Below the pieces are notes generated by a model. It had not been told where the DNA came from, did not search any database, and saw nothing but the letters and a program-made list of their open reading frames with translations. A DNA stretch of 64,000 nt from SG8-30 sp963710135 (GTDB taxonomy: Bacteria > Pseudomonadota > Gammaproteobacteria > Steroidobacterales > Steroidobacteraceae). How positions within the stretch are numbered: position 1 is the stretch's first letter; every line of letters starts with the position of its first letter. Below, piece by piece: positions 34,971 to 44,397 of this stretch. Made by a program: the position numbers and the translations under genes. The stretch is taken from positions 1 through 64,000 of the forward strand of contig CAVPYY010000006.1 of the NCBI GenBank assembly GCA_963710135.1, written 5' to 3'.

Positions 34971-35854
34971 GCCAGGGCTGCCTCGGCGATCGGCGCGCCC
35001 CACTCCTGCACGAAGTGTCCGGCTTCCTGGACGAGCATCGGTTCCGGACAGCCCTTGATGCGCTTCTGCAGCGCGCGCATCACCGGCTCACCCAGCACCG
35101 GGTCCTGCATGCCGATCGCCATGAACGACTCGCCGCGCCAGTCGTTGCCGAGGAACTCGGCGGCATGTCGGCTGGTGTCGACCCCGGGCATGTCGGGATG
35201 GGTCGGGACCAGCTCAGGAAAACGGCGCACGCCGGCCTTGTAGCGCACGTCCGGGAAGGGCGCGGCATACGCCGCGGCCTCCGCCTCGCTCAGAATCGGT
35301 GTCGAGCGCTTCATCAGTGCGGCGACGTCGAGGTCCGGCCGACTGGCGACGAAGGCCCGCCACGCGTCGAAGCCGGGTCCGGGCGAGCGGCCCGTGCCGA
35401 GACCGGTGTTCATGATCACCAGCCGCTTGATGCGCTCCGGATAGTCCATCGGCAGGGTGAGACCGAGCAGCCCGCCCCAGTCCTGCACCACCAGGCAGAC
35501 GGAACTGACGTCGAGTCTCTCGAAGAAGCGCTTGAGCGCGTCGCGGTGGAATGAAAACGTGTAGGCGCTGTCGGCGATTGGCTTGTCCGAGCGGCCGAAT
35601 CCGAACAGGTCCGGCGCCACCACGCGATGCCCGGCGCCGCTGAACACCGGCAGCATCTTCCGGTACAGGTAGGACCAGGTCGGCTCCCCGTGCAGGCAGA
35701 GAAAAGTCTCGGCGGCGTCCGCGGGACCCTCGTCGATGTAGTGCATCCGCAGGCCGTCGTAGCCCTCCAGATCCTCGACGTAGCGCGGCCGGTACGGGAA
35801 CCCCGGCAGGTTCACGAAGCGGTCGTCGGGTGTACGCAGCGACTCCAGCGGCAT
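34937..35854 (-). CDS. Haloalkane dehalogenase (HLD-I like)
   Basis: The 305-residue alpha/beta-hydrolase removes halide from haloalkanes by SN2 attack. The nucleophile is D125 in VVQDWGG, with the halide-binding W126. The oxyanion region is HGEPTWSY (55-62), the acid is D251 in IGMQDPVLG and the base H280 in EAGHFVQEWG. These spacings resemble DhlA of Xanthobacter (124, 260, 289), placing it in subfamily I. The cap domain lies at about 155-225. Exact substrates cannot be read. The neighbouring alkane hydroxylase and TonB receptor suggest a hydrophobic-compound locus. Confidence 0.9.
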   Translation of the reverse strand: MPLESLRTPDDRFVNLPGFPYRPRYVEDLEGYDGLRMHYIDEGPADAAETFLCLHGEPTWSYLYRKMLPVFSGAGHRVVAPDLFGFGRSDKPIADSAYTFSFHRDALKRFFERLDVSSVCLVVQDWGGLLGLTLPMDYPERIKRLVIMNTGLGTGRSPGPGFDAWRAFVASRPDLDVAALMKRSTPILSEAEAAAYAAPFPDVRYKAGVRRFPELVPTHPDMPGVDTSRHAAEFLGNDWRGESFMAIGMQDPVLGEPVMRALQKRIKGCPEPMLVQEAGHFVQEWGAPIAEAALAQFGLGGAEPA

Positions 35855-35873
35855 GACGCCTCCGGGTGACGGA

Positions 35874-36356
35874 TCAGTACTTGCCGCCGGTGCGGTACAG
35901 GTAGTGCTCCATGTCGACCATCTGCGAGCTGAGCCGCCGCTGGACCCGATGCGCGACCCGCATGATCGCCCGCATGGACTTGTAGACCACCACCGGATGG
36001 GTCGGCAGCAGCGCCTCGAAACGATGGCGATCCAGTTGCAGCACCCGCGTGGGTCCGGAGGCGATCACGCTGGCGTAGCGCGGCACGTTGTCCATGAACG
36101 ACAGTTCGCCCACCAGATCGCCCGGCTTCAGCGAATACAGGACCTTCTGTTCGCCGTGTTCATCGGTCTTCATGAGCGTGATCTTGCCGCTGACGGGAAC
36201 GAACAGGATCGGGCTGCTGGTGCCCTCGCCGACCAGCACTTCGCCATCCGCGTAGTCGTGCACCTCGACGATCCGGGCCAGGGCCTTGACCTCGGACTCG
36301 TCCATTTCCTCGGCAAGCGGGGTGCTCTTCAGGGCTTCGAAATTGGCGGTTTCCAC
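35874..36356 (-). CDS. Single cyclic nucleotide-binding domain protein
   Basis: The protein of about 160 residues is essentially one cNMP-binding domain: VHDYADGEVLVGEGTSSPIL, VPVSGKITLMK, LKPGDLVGELSFMDNVPRYA in the phosphate-binding cassette, then helices. There is no HTH, so it is not a Crp-type DNA binder. The arginine of the classic cassette is present (PRYASV), so cAMP or cGMP binding is possible. The GTG at 36356 has GGAGAGG six bases upstream; a TTG at 36371 would overlap that site. It follows the dehalogenase start by about 20 bases on the same strand. Confidence 0.82.
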   Translation of the reverse strand: METANFEALKSTPLAEEMDESEVKALARIVEVHDYADGEVLVGEGTSSPILFVPVSGKITLMKTDEHGEQKVLYSLKPGDLVGELSFMDNVPRYASVIASGPTRVLQLDRHRFEALLPTHPVVVYKSMRAIMRVAHRVQRRLSSQMVDMEHYLYRTGGKY

Positions 36357-36466
36357 GAATGTCCTCTCCAACGCAGGATGACGGCCCGCAGCGGGCGGGT
36401 CGCAGGCCCAATCATACTCGCCCGGATCGTTCGGGGGGCCGCCGGCTGCATACCGCGCGCCCCCGA

Positions 36467-37436
36467 TCAGGAGCGCTGCGCCCGCCTGACCTTGGCCATG
36501 AGGGCGAACAGGGCCACCACGTCGGGCGGCGTCGCGTCACCCGTGTACTCGCGATAGAGACTTGCCACGTTGACGGCGATGCGTTCCGCATCCAGCCATG
36601 CCCGGTACTCGCCCAGCGCGATGTCCAGCGCGGCTTCCGCGGCCGGCATTCCCGCGTCGAAGCGCCTGCGGGCCTCGCGGTCGACATAGCGCAGGTACTC
36701 CTGCATGCGGCGCACCGCGGCCTTGTCGGCCTGCGGGTCCGTGACCGGGAACGATGACCTCGACGTCGAGGTCGAGCAGCCAGTCGCAGGCCGCCAGCCA
36801 GTTGCCGACCGGTCCCGCCCACATGATCGGCGTGACATCGATGAACAGGATGTCGCCCGTGAACACCGTCCGCTCGCCGGGCAACATGCACCATGACGTC
36901 GCCCGCGGTGTGCGCGGGGCCGAACCTGCGCAGCGCGACGGGCTTGTCGCCCACCGTCAGCGCCAGCTCGTCGCGGAAGGTGCGCGTCGGCGCGCGACCC
37001 CGCGCGTTCGCCAGGTCGAAGGGCGCGAACACCTCCGCCAGCATCTCGCCGGCCGGGCCGATCGCGCCGGCCCTGGCGCCGGCCATCAGCTGGGCCACCA
37101 GCGCCGGCGGCAGCTCGGCCATTTCCCGCGCGGCGGCCTCGGACGCGACGATCTCGGCATTCGGCAACAGCGCATTGCCGTGCGTGTGATCGCCGTTGGC
37201 GTGCGTGTTCACCAGGGTCTGCGATGGCCTCGGGCGCGATACCGGTCGCACCCTGCATCGCAGCCAGCATCTCGGCGGTCAGCGGCTCGTCGAAGAGCGT
37301 GTCGATCAAGAGCGCCTGATCGCCGTCGACCACCAGACCCGCGTTCGACCAGCCCCAGCTGCCGTCGGGCTGCATCCAGGCGAACACCCCGTTGCCGGTC
37401 TCCACCAGCCCGCGCGGAAAGACCGGGCGCGGTCAT
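36467..37436 (-). pseudogene. MBL-fold metallo-hydrolase, four frameshifts
   Basis: Four reading-frame pieces in order give one metallo-beta-lactamase-fold protein. They are VETGNGVFAWMQPDGSWGWS; QTLVNTHANGDHTHGNALLP with the zinc motif THANGDHTHG; MLPGERTVFTGDILFIDVTP with GD; and DVEVIVPGHGP followed by ADKAAVRRMQEYLRYVDREA. Each junction (near 37429, 37222, 36885 and 36734) is repaired by removing one base, giving roughly 320 residues. The ATG at 37436 overlaps the stop of the FAH gene. All zinc-ligand regions survive, so either the sequence is poor here or decay is very recent. The substrate is unknown. Confidence 0.78.
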
Positions 37437-38413
37437 GATGCCGCTGCCGCCCTGCGCAGCACCCGGTTGGCCAGGATGCCGATGCCGGGGATGTCGAGCT
37501 CGACGCGGTCGCCGTGCTCCAGGAACCGCAGGTGTTCCAGGCCACAGCCGTCGCCGACGGTGCCGCTGCCCAGTATCTCGCCTGCGTGCAGCGTCTCGCC
37601 ACGGCTCACCCACTCGATCAGGTCCTCGAACTTCCAGTGCATGTCGCCGGAACTGCCGCGCGAGCGCTCATCGCCATTCACGCGGACGATCATCTGCAGT
37701 GCGTACGGGTCCTCGATTTCGTCGAGCGTCACGAGGCACGGGCCCATCGCGTTGGCGCCGTCGAAGTCCTTGCCCTTGGCGGGGCCCAGGCCGCCGGGCA
37801 TTTCCGCGCCCTGCGCATCGCGGGCGCTGAAGTCGTTGAATACGGTGAACCCGAAGATGTGATCCCGGGCGCGCCCGGCGGGGATGTCGCGGCCCGCGCG
37901 CCCGATGACGCAGGCCAGCTCGCATTCGTAGTCCATCAGCCGGCTGTAGTCCGGCCAGATGACATCGTCGTCCGGACCGCTGACGGCGAACCGGTTCGCC
38001 TTGTAGTAGAGCGGCTGCGCGTACCACGCCGGCGGTGGACGGTACGCGGCGGCCTGCGCCAGCAGTGCCTCCCGCTCCGCCGCGGTTGCCGCCTGCGCGG
38101 CCTTGATCCTGAACGAGGCAGCGAAGGCCTGGATCACGTGCTTCTCGAAGCACATGAAGTCCCGGATCTGCGCGGGTACCGGCAGCGGTGCGGCGAGGCG
38201 CACCGCGGTCGCCTCGAGCGTGGCGGCAGCCGGTGCCTGCGCGACGAGCGAGGCGGCCCGGCGCCACGCCTCGGGGCCGGCGTCGAGCAGCGCCTGCATC
38301 GACCGAAAGGCCTCGGCGTCGCCCCCGGCCCGGGCCAGGTCGACGATGCAGTGGTCGGACGTCAGTGCGCCGAGACGATGCTCGGCGCCTTGCAGGTAGG
38401 TCACCAGGCGCAT
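37433..38413 (-). CDS. Fumarylacetoacetate hydrolase family protein
   Basis: The 326-residue enzyme has the FAH fold. CFEKHVIQAF and YYKANRFAVSGPDDDVIWP are followed by the metal-binding MDYECELACVIGRAGRDI (two glutamates) and FNDFSARDAQGAEMPGGLGP with the aspartate ligand. Late motifs include GEILGSGTVGDGCGLE. The family splits C-C bonds in aromatic or ketone degradation. It lies between the TonB receptor and the MBL gene on one strand, with a four-base overlap to the latter, so a shared catabolic operon is likely. Confidence 0.92.
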   Translation of the reverse strand: MRLVTYLQGAEHRLGALTSDHCIVDLARAGGDAEAFRSMQALLDAGPEAWRRAASLVAQAPAAATLEATAVRLAAPLPVPAQIRDFMCFEKHVIQAFAASFRIKAAQAATAAEREALLAQAAAYRPPPAWYAQPLYYKANRFAVSGPDDDVIWPDYSRLMDYECELACVIGRAGRDIPAGRARDHIFGFTVFNDFSARDAQGAEMPGGLGPAKGKDFDGANAMGPCLVTLDEIEDPYALQMIVRVNGDERSRGSSGDMHWKFEDLIEWVSRGETLHAGEILGSGTVGDGCGLEHLRFLEHGDRVELDIPGIGILANRVLRRAAAAS

Positions 38414-38495
38414 GGCGTGACGTGATGCAGGTCGCTGCAGTGGGCGGCGACCCGTCGTGGCCCGCCGGGGCGGGCCACGACGGCCGGCGCGTGGA

Positions 38496-40904
38496 TCAGA
38501 AGCGGACCGTACCCTGGATCGCCACCGAGCGCGCGGGCTCGGCGAAGCGCCAGGCGCTGAACACCCCGAAGGTGCGCCCGGCCAGCGGCGTGTCGTTGCC
38601 GTAGGGGTAGATCTCCTCGTCGGTCAGGTTCTTGCCGATCAGCGCGAGCTCCCAGCGATCCGTGCCGATCGCTGCACGGCCACCCACCTTCACGTACGCA
38701 TCCTGCTTCTGCTTCGGGTCGAGCGTCGGCGCGACGAACGTCTCGGTGGTGTAGTACACGTCGAGACCAAGGCGCAGTTCCAGGTTGGCGCCAATCGGCC
38801 TGCGGTAGTCGGCGGCGAAGGTGCCGACGAAATCGGCGACGAACTCGTTGGTCTTGCCCTTGTAGTTACAGTTGATGCCATCCGGCGCGTCCGGCACCTG
38901 CCCGAAGTAGCACTGCCCGAAGTAGTCCTTGAACTCGAAGTCGGTCACCGCGATGCTCGAGCTCAGCAGCAGGTTCTCGGTCGCGCGATAGCGCGCGTCG
39001 ATCTCGAGCCCCATGATTTCGGCCTCACCGGCGTTGCGCACGTTGAAGCCGAGCACGCCGTCGAAGGTCGAGACCTGCAGGTCCTTGAACGTCTGGAAGA
39101 ACGCCGCGGCGTTGATCTCGAGGTTCCGGGCCAAGCGCCATCTTGGCGCCGAGCTCGATGTTGTCCGCCTTCTCGTCCTCGAACTCGAAGCTGCCGACGC
39201 TGGCCGCCGGGATGCAGCCCGCCGGCGTACTGGGCGCGGTGCAGACCACCGCCGGCGGCGCGGTGGGGTTGTTGGAGCGTGCGTCGAAGCCTCCCGACTT
39301 GGACCCCTGGCTGAAGCTCAGGTAGGTCATGATGTCGTCGCTCCAGTCGTACTCGAGGATCACCGACGGCAGCAGCTGGTCCTCATCGCGATTGCCGGCC
39401 AGGCTGTGTGCCCGGGCGTTGAACACCAGCGCGTAGACCGTTGGCGCGGCGACGGCCTGCAGGCCGGTCAGCGGATTGCCATTGATGTCAGTGATGCTGA
39501 AGACGCGCGAGGCGTCTTTCTCGTCCTTGGAGTAGCGCAGGCCGCCGGTCGCACGGAATGCGTCGGTGACGTTCCAGGTCAGCTGGCCGAACACCGAATA
39601 CGACTTGGCGTCCTGCTGGAACAGCCGGGGCGAGCCGGTGTTGGCGATTGCGGTGCCCGCGATGCCCTGCAGGGGCGAGCCGGTAAAGGCCGGGTTGGCG
39701 TTCAGCAGCGGCACCAGCACGCTGTTCGACGGCAGCAGGATGGTGTCGGCGAACGTGAGATCGGCCTCCTCGTAGTAGCCGCCGACCAGGTAGTCGACGG
39801 TCTGCCCGGTCGGCGACGCATAGCGCACCTCGAAGCTGGTCTGGTCGAACTCCTCCGCCGAGGTGACGTTGAAGACGTTGGCGCCGGTGAAGTCGCAGTC
39901 GCACAACTCCTTGAACTCGTAGCCCGAGTATCCGGCGATTGCCGTGATCAGGCCCTCGCCGAGCGTCCAGTCCATCTGCAGGACGTACTCCTCCCCGTCG
40001 TTGTTGCTGAAGTCGCCATTCGAGGAGCGCTTGTAGTCGGCGAAGTTGTTCAGCACCGTCGGGCTCTGCCCAAGGCCCGCAAGGATCTGGCTGTACGTCG
40101 CACCGGTGAATGGCCCGGCCGCGGCCGGCACTTCGGTGACGATCTCGATCTGCCGGCCGACGACGTCGAAGTCGCCGCGCTCGGCCTTGAAGGACAGTGT
40201 CACGTCCTCGTTGACGTCCCACTCCAGCCACAGGCGGCCGGTGAGCTCGTCGCGCGCCGGCTCGTCGCCGCCGAGCGTGAGGTTCTCGATGTAGCCCCCG
40301 TCGTGCGGTAGCGGGCGGCAAGCCGGCCGCGGACGGTATCCGACAGCGGACCCGAGACATAGCCGGTGTATTCCTCCTCGTTGAATTCCGGCTCATACAG
40401 CGCGCTGACCGAGCCTTCGAGCTCACGGGTGGGGCGCGCCGTGGTGATGTTCAGCGCCCCCGCCACGCTGTTCTTGCCGAACAGGATGGACTGCGGGCCG
40501 CGCAGGACCTCGATGCGCTCCAGGTCCAGGAACTGCATGCGGCTCTGCTGCGGGCGGCCGCGGTAGATGCCGTCGACGTACGTACCCACGGATTGCTCGA
40601 AGCCCGGGTTGACCCCGGAAAAGATTCCGCGGATCGAGATGTTGTTGCCGATGGCGGTTTCCTGCGTGAACAGGGTCGGCACATAGTTGCGCAGGTCTTC
40701 CAGGCGGATGATGCCCGCCTCGGCGATCTTGTTGCCGGTCACGGCGCTGACCGCCACCGGCACGTCCTGCAGGGATTCGGCGCGCTTCTGCGCGGTCACG
40801 ACGATTTCTTCGAGCGCGACGGTCTGCGCTTGCGCGGCGGCGCTCGCGAGTGCGAGCGCTACGGCGGATGCGACGGTGATCCCGCGGCCAGGTCGATGCG
40901 ACAT
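38496..40904 (-). pseudogene. TonB-dependent receptor, two frameshifts
   Basis: This outer membrane receptor belongs to the FecA-like group common in hydrocarbon-using proteobacteria. It has a signal peptide, a TonB box region (EEIVVTAQKRAESLQDVPVA), a plug (SIRGIFSGVNPGFEQSVGTY, RIEVLRGPQSILFGKNSVAG) and barrel strands ending SVAIQGTVRF with the terminal Phe. The frame changes near 40303 (a base appears missing: YRT then DGGYIENLTLGG) and near 39132 (one extra base: KMAL then ARNLEINAAAFFQ). Repaired length is about 800 residues, as expected. The ATG at 40904 is preferred (AAGGAG eight bases upstream) over the ATG at 40910. The ligand is unknown. Confidence 0.88.
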
Positions 40905-41107
40905 ACTCATGACTCCTTCTGGAATCGGTATTGATATTGAGGCGATGCGAACAGGCCGGCGAGGTCCCCCCTCGGGCTGTTGCAGGAAGGTTACGGGTGT
41001 TTCGAACGTGCTGGCAAGCAAAAGCGGCGCCTACGCGCTTCTCGAGTCACGTTGATCGCCGCCGCGTCGCGTTTTTGCAACGCACGATATCGGTGACGGC
41101 GAATCGG

Positions 41108-42148
41108 CTAGCAAAGCTGCCAGCGCAAGTCGCTGCCCTGGCCGCGACGTGACACCTGGCCCTGCAGCTCGAGATGGCGCAGATGCGCCAGGGTCTCGGT
41201 GGTGGCGAGCAGGCGGTTCAATGCATCCAGCCGGCCGACGTTGAAGAGCTGCGCCACCACGTGCGTGGTCGCCTGCGGCTCCACCAGAGCCGAGCGGACC
41301 TGCTCGAGACGCGCTGCGTGTTCCGCCCGCAGCGCGGCGATGCGCGCGTGCAGCGTGCTGAATGGCAAACCGTGCGCGGGCAGCACCAGGGTGTCGGCGG
41401 GCAGCGCTGCAAGGCGGTCCAATGACGCCAGGTACTCGCCCAGCGGATCACGGTCCTCGTTGGACGGGTACAGGCTGATGTTGCTGGAGATGCGCGGCAG
41501 CACCTGGTCGCCACTGATGAGCGTGCCGGCCGCGCGCCCGTACAGGCAGGCGTGGCCCGGCGCATGCCCCTCGTGCAGCGAGATCTCCCAGCCATGGCTG
41601 GCCTCGGTGAGGATCGCGCCATCCGCCAGTTCGGCGGGAGACTCGACGGGACCGCTGACGACGCTGCGATAGGTGATGCCGCGCATGATCGGGCGCAGCG
41701 CATCGTCGACCTCTATCCCCACGCGCGTTGCGAAATTGTCGGACGGGGAATCGGTCCTCGCCTCGCCACCCGCCAGCGTTCCGGTCGCCGCCATCGAGGC
41801 ATGCCGGCTCATGTGTACCGGGACCTGGTGGCGCTCGGACAGCCAGCGGGCCATCCCGAAATGATCCGGGTGATGGTGCGTCACCACGATACCGCGGAGC
41901 TCGTGCGCGAGCGGCAGCTGCCCTTCCAGGTCCAGCCAGGCCTGTTCGACGGCCGCGGTCCGCATGCCGGTATCGACCAGCAGCCATCCGCTCCGGGCCG
42001 GCACCAGCCACACGTTGATGTGCTTGAGGCCACCAGGTATCGGCAGCCGGATCCAGACGATGCCCTCCCCGACTTCCAGGTGCTGGCCCGGCGCGGGCGC
42101 GCGCTCGCGGTTCGTGGCGGCGGACTCGGCGGGACCGGTGGTGGTCAT
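41108..42148 (-). CDS. MBL-fold metallo-hydrolase
   Basis: The 346-residue protein has the metallo-beta-lactamase core with VVTHHHPDHFGMARWLSERH as the HxHxDH zinc motif, then HEGHAPGHACLYGRAAGTLI and ISGDQVLPRISSN. A C-terminal helical domain follows (about 260-346, winged-helix-like), as in the LACTB2-like group. The ATG at 42148 precedes the family-like VGEGIVWIRLPIPGGLKHIN. It diverges from prpB across the 150-bp promoter region. The substrate is unknown. Confidence 0.88.
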   Translation of the reverse strand: MTTTGPAESAATNRERAPAPGQHLEVGEGIVWIRLPIPGGLKHINVWLVPARSGWLLVDTGMRTAAVEQAWLDLEGQLPLAHELRGIVVTHHHPDHFGMARWLSERHQVPVHMSRHASMAATGTLAGGEARTDSPSDNFATRVGIEVDDALRPIMRGITYRSVVSGPVESPAELADGAILTEASHGWEISLHEGHAPGHACLYGRAAGTLISGDQVLPRISSNISLYPSNEDRDPLGEYLASLDRLAALPADTLVLPAHGLPFSTLHARIAALRAEHAARLEQVRSALVEPQATTHVVAQLFNVGRLDALNRLLATTETLAHLRHLELQGQVSRRGQGSDLRWQLC

Positions 42149-42189
42149 AGGTGAAGGGTCCGTGCTCAACAGGCGCTTTGGCCGAACTC

Positions 42190-42240
42190 GAAACGATACA
42201 CGTTTCCGTCTGTCCGCGCAGTGCACTGATTCGCTATAAT
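42190..42240 (+). promoter_or_regulatory. Probable prpBCD promoter and operator
   Basis: A perfect -10 hexamer TATAAT lies at 42235-42240, 60 bases before prpB. The -35 region is weak, suggesting activator dependence. Just upstream is a perfect inverted repeat GAAACG-ATACA-CGTTTC (42190-42206), placed as an activator or repressor site. It also lies in front of the divergent MBL gene. Which protein binds is unknown; there is no PrpR gene in the window. Confidence 0.5.
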
Positions 42241-42299
42241 TCAGCGGTTTGCACGTCTGCCCGGCCGCGGTCGCGGCGCACCCCTGAGCTGGAGGCTGA

Positions 42300-43196
42300 A
42301 TGAGCACGATGACGTCCGCCGGAGCGCGCCTTCGCAATGCCGTGGCCGAGGAGCGGCCGTTGCAGGTGGTCGGCGCCGTCAACGCCTTCAGCGCCCTGCT
42401 GGCCGAGCGCAGCGGCTTCCGTGCCCTCTACCTGTCCGGGGCAGGGGTCGCCAACGCCTCCTTCGGCCTGCCGGATCTCGGCATCACCATGCTCAACGAC
42501 GTGTGCGAGGACGTGCGCCGCATCAGCGGGGCGACCGAGCTGCCGCTGCTGGTCGACGCCGACACCGGCTGGGGTGCCGCCTTCAACATCGCCCGCACCA
42601 CCCGGGACCTGGTGCGCTCCGGCGCCGCCGGCATGCACCTGGAGGACCAGGTCCAGGCCAAGCGCTGCGGCCACCGTCCGGGCAAGGCGCTGGTGGCGCC
42701 GGGGGAGATGGTCGACCGCGTGAAGGCGGCCGTCGACGGTCGCACCGACGACGCTTTCGTGATCATGGCCCGCACCGACGCGCATGCGGTCGAAGGCCAG
42801 TCCGCCGCCATCGACCGGGCGCTGGCCTACGTCGAGGCGGGCGCGGACATGATCTTTGCCGAGGCGCTGACCACGCTGGACGAATACCGGCAGTTCACCA
42901 GCGCGGTGCGGGTGCCGGTGCTGGCCAACATCACCGAGTTCGGCAAGACGCCGCTGTTCACGGTCGAGGAGCTGCGCGAGGCGGGAGTCGGGCTGGTGCT
43001 CTATCCGCTGTCCGCGTTCCGCGCCATGAGCCAGGCGGCGCTGGAGGTGTACGGCGCGATCCGCGCCGACGGCACGCAGCAGGCAGTGCTCGGACAGATG
43101 CAGACCCGCATGGAGCTGTACGACGTTCTGGGCTATCACGAATACGAGAAGAAACTCGACGCGCTGTTCGCGCGTGAGAAGGAGTCCGAGAAATGA
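42300..43196 (+). CDS. prpB: Methylisocitrate lyase PrpB
   Basis: PrpB cleaves 2-methylisocitrate to pyruvate and succinate, the last step of the methylcitrate cycle for propionyl-CoA. The 298-residue TIM barrel has LPLLVDADTGWG with the Mg ligands, the catalytic KRCGH (121-125) and MARTDAHAVEG. The length matches the family. It overlaps prpC by four bases, and prpD follows, giving the usual core operon without prpR. Confidence 0.96.
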   Translation: MSTMTSAGARLRNAVAEERPLQVVGAVNAFSALLAERSGFRALYLSGAGVANASFGLPDLGITMLNDVCEDVRRISGATELPLLVDADTGWGAAFNIARTTRDLVRSGAAGMHLEDQVQAKRCGHRPGKALVAPGEMVDRVKAAVDGRTDDAFVIMARTDAHAVEGQSAAIDRALAYVEAGADMIFAEALTTLDEYRQFTSAVRVPVLANITEFGKTPLFTVEELREAGVGLVLYPLSAFRAMSQAALEVYGAIRADGTQQAVLGQMQTRMELYDVLGYHEYEKKLDALFAREKESEK

Positions 43197-44347
43197 GCGA
43201 GAACTCACCTGGCCGTCCCAAGCCGAAGAAATCCGTCGCCCTGTCGGGCGTTGCCGCCGGCAATACCGCGTTGTGCACGGTCGGACGGACCGGCAACGAC
43301 CTGCACTATCGCGGCTACGACATCCTGGATTTCGCCGAGAACTGCGAGTTCGAGGAAATCTCCTATCTGCTGATTCACGGTGTGCTGCCGGACCGGGCGC
43401 GCCTGACCGCCTACAAGATGAAGCTCAAGGCGCTGCGCGGCCTGCCCGCCATCGTGCGCAATGCGCTCGAGCAGCTTCCCGCCGCGACCCATCCCATGGA
43501 CGTGATGCGCACCGGTGTCTCGGTACTCGGCTGTGCGCTGCCGGAGAAGGACGACCACAGCACGGCCGGCGCACGCGACATCGCCGATCGGCTGGTCGCT
43601 TCGCTGGGTTCGATGCTGTGCTACTGGTACCACTTCAGTCACAGCGGCCGGCGCATCGACGTGGAGACTGACGACGACTCCGTGGGTGCGCACTTCCTGC
43701 ATCTGCTGCACGGCCGGCCGGCATCGGACAGCTGGGTCCGGGCGATGCACACCTCGCTCATCCTGTACGCCGAGCACGAATTCAACGCCTCGACATTTGC
43801 CGGACGGGTCATCGCCGGGACCGGCTCGGACATGTACTCCTGCATCACGGGCGCGATCGGCGCCCTGCGCGGCCCGAAGCATGGTGGCGCCAACGAGGCC
43901 GCCTTCGAAATCCAGAGTCGCTACGCTGACGCGGATGAAGCGGAACAGGACATCCGCGCCCGCGTCGCCAACAAGGAAGTGGTCATCGGCTTTGGTCATC
44001 CCGTCTACACGATCAGTGATCCGCGCAACGAAGTGATCAAGCGCGTGGCCGGAAAGCTGTCCGCCGAGGCGGGCGACACGCGCCTGTTCGACATCGCCGA
44101 GCGGCTCGAGTCCACCATGCGCGAGATCAAGAAGATGTTCCCGAACCTGGACTGGTTCAGCGCGGTGTCCTACCACATGATGGGCGTGCCGACCTCGATG
44201 TTCACGCCGTTGTTCGTGATCTCGCGCACCACCGGCTGGGCCGCGCACGTCATCGAACAGCGCATCGACGGCAAGATCATCCGCCCGAGCGCCAACTACA
44301 CCGGCCCCGAGGCCCGCAAGTTCGTACCCATCGGCAAGCGCGGCTGA
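43193..44347 (+). CDS. prpC: 2-Methylcitrate synthase PrpC
   Basis: PrpC condenses propionyl-CoA with oxaloacetate. The 384-residue citrate synthase fold protein has DLHYRGYDILDFAENCEFEE near the start, GPKHGGANEAAFEI with a catalytic histidine, VVIGFGHPVYTISDPRNEVI with the second, and the late SAVSYHMMGVPTSMFTPLFV. The short size and this context separate it from the TCA enzyme. It starts inside the prpB stop (ATGA). Confidence 0.95.
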   Translation: MSENSPGRPKPKKSVALSGVAAGNTALCTVGRTGNDLHYRGYDILDFAENCEFEEISYLLIHGVLPDRARLTAYKMKLKALRGLPAIVRNALEQLPAATHPMDVMRTGVSVLGCALPEKDDHSTAGARDIADRLVASLGSMLCYWYHFSHSGRRIDVETDDDSVGAHFLHLLHGRPASDSWVRAMHTSLILYAEHEFNASTFAGRVIAGTGSDMYSCITGAIGALRGPKHGGANEAAFEIQSRYADADEAEQDIRARVANKEVVIGFGHPVYTISDPRNEVIKRVAGKLSAEAGDTRLFDIAERLESTMREIKKMFPNLDWFSAVSYHMMGVPTSMFTPLFVISRTTGWAAHVIEQRIDGKIIRPSANYTGPEARKFVPIGKRG

Positions 44348-44397
44348 GTCCGCGCCCGCAACACGCAACCCCCAATCCAACACCGACTGAGAGCCTC

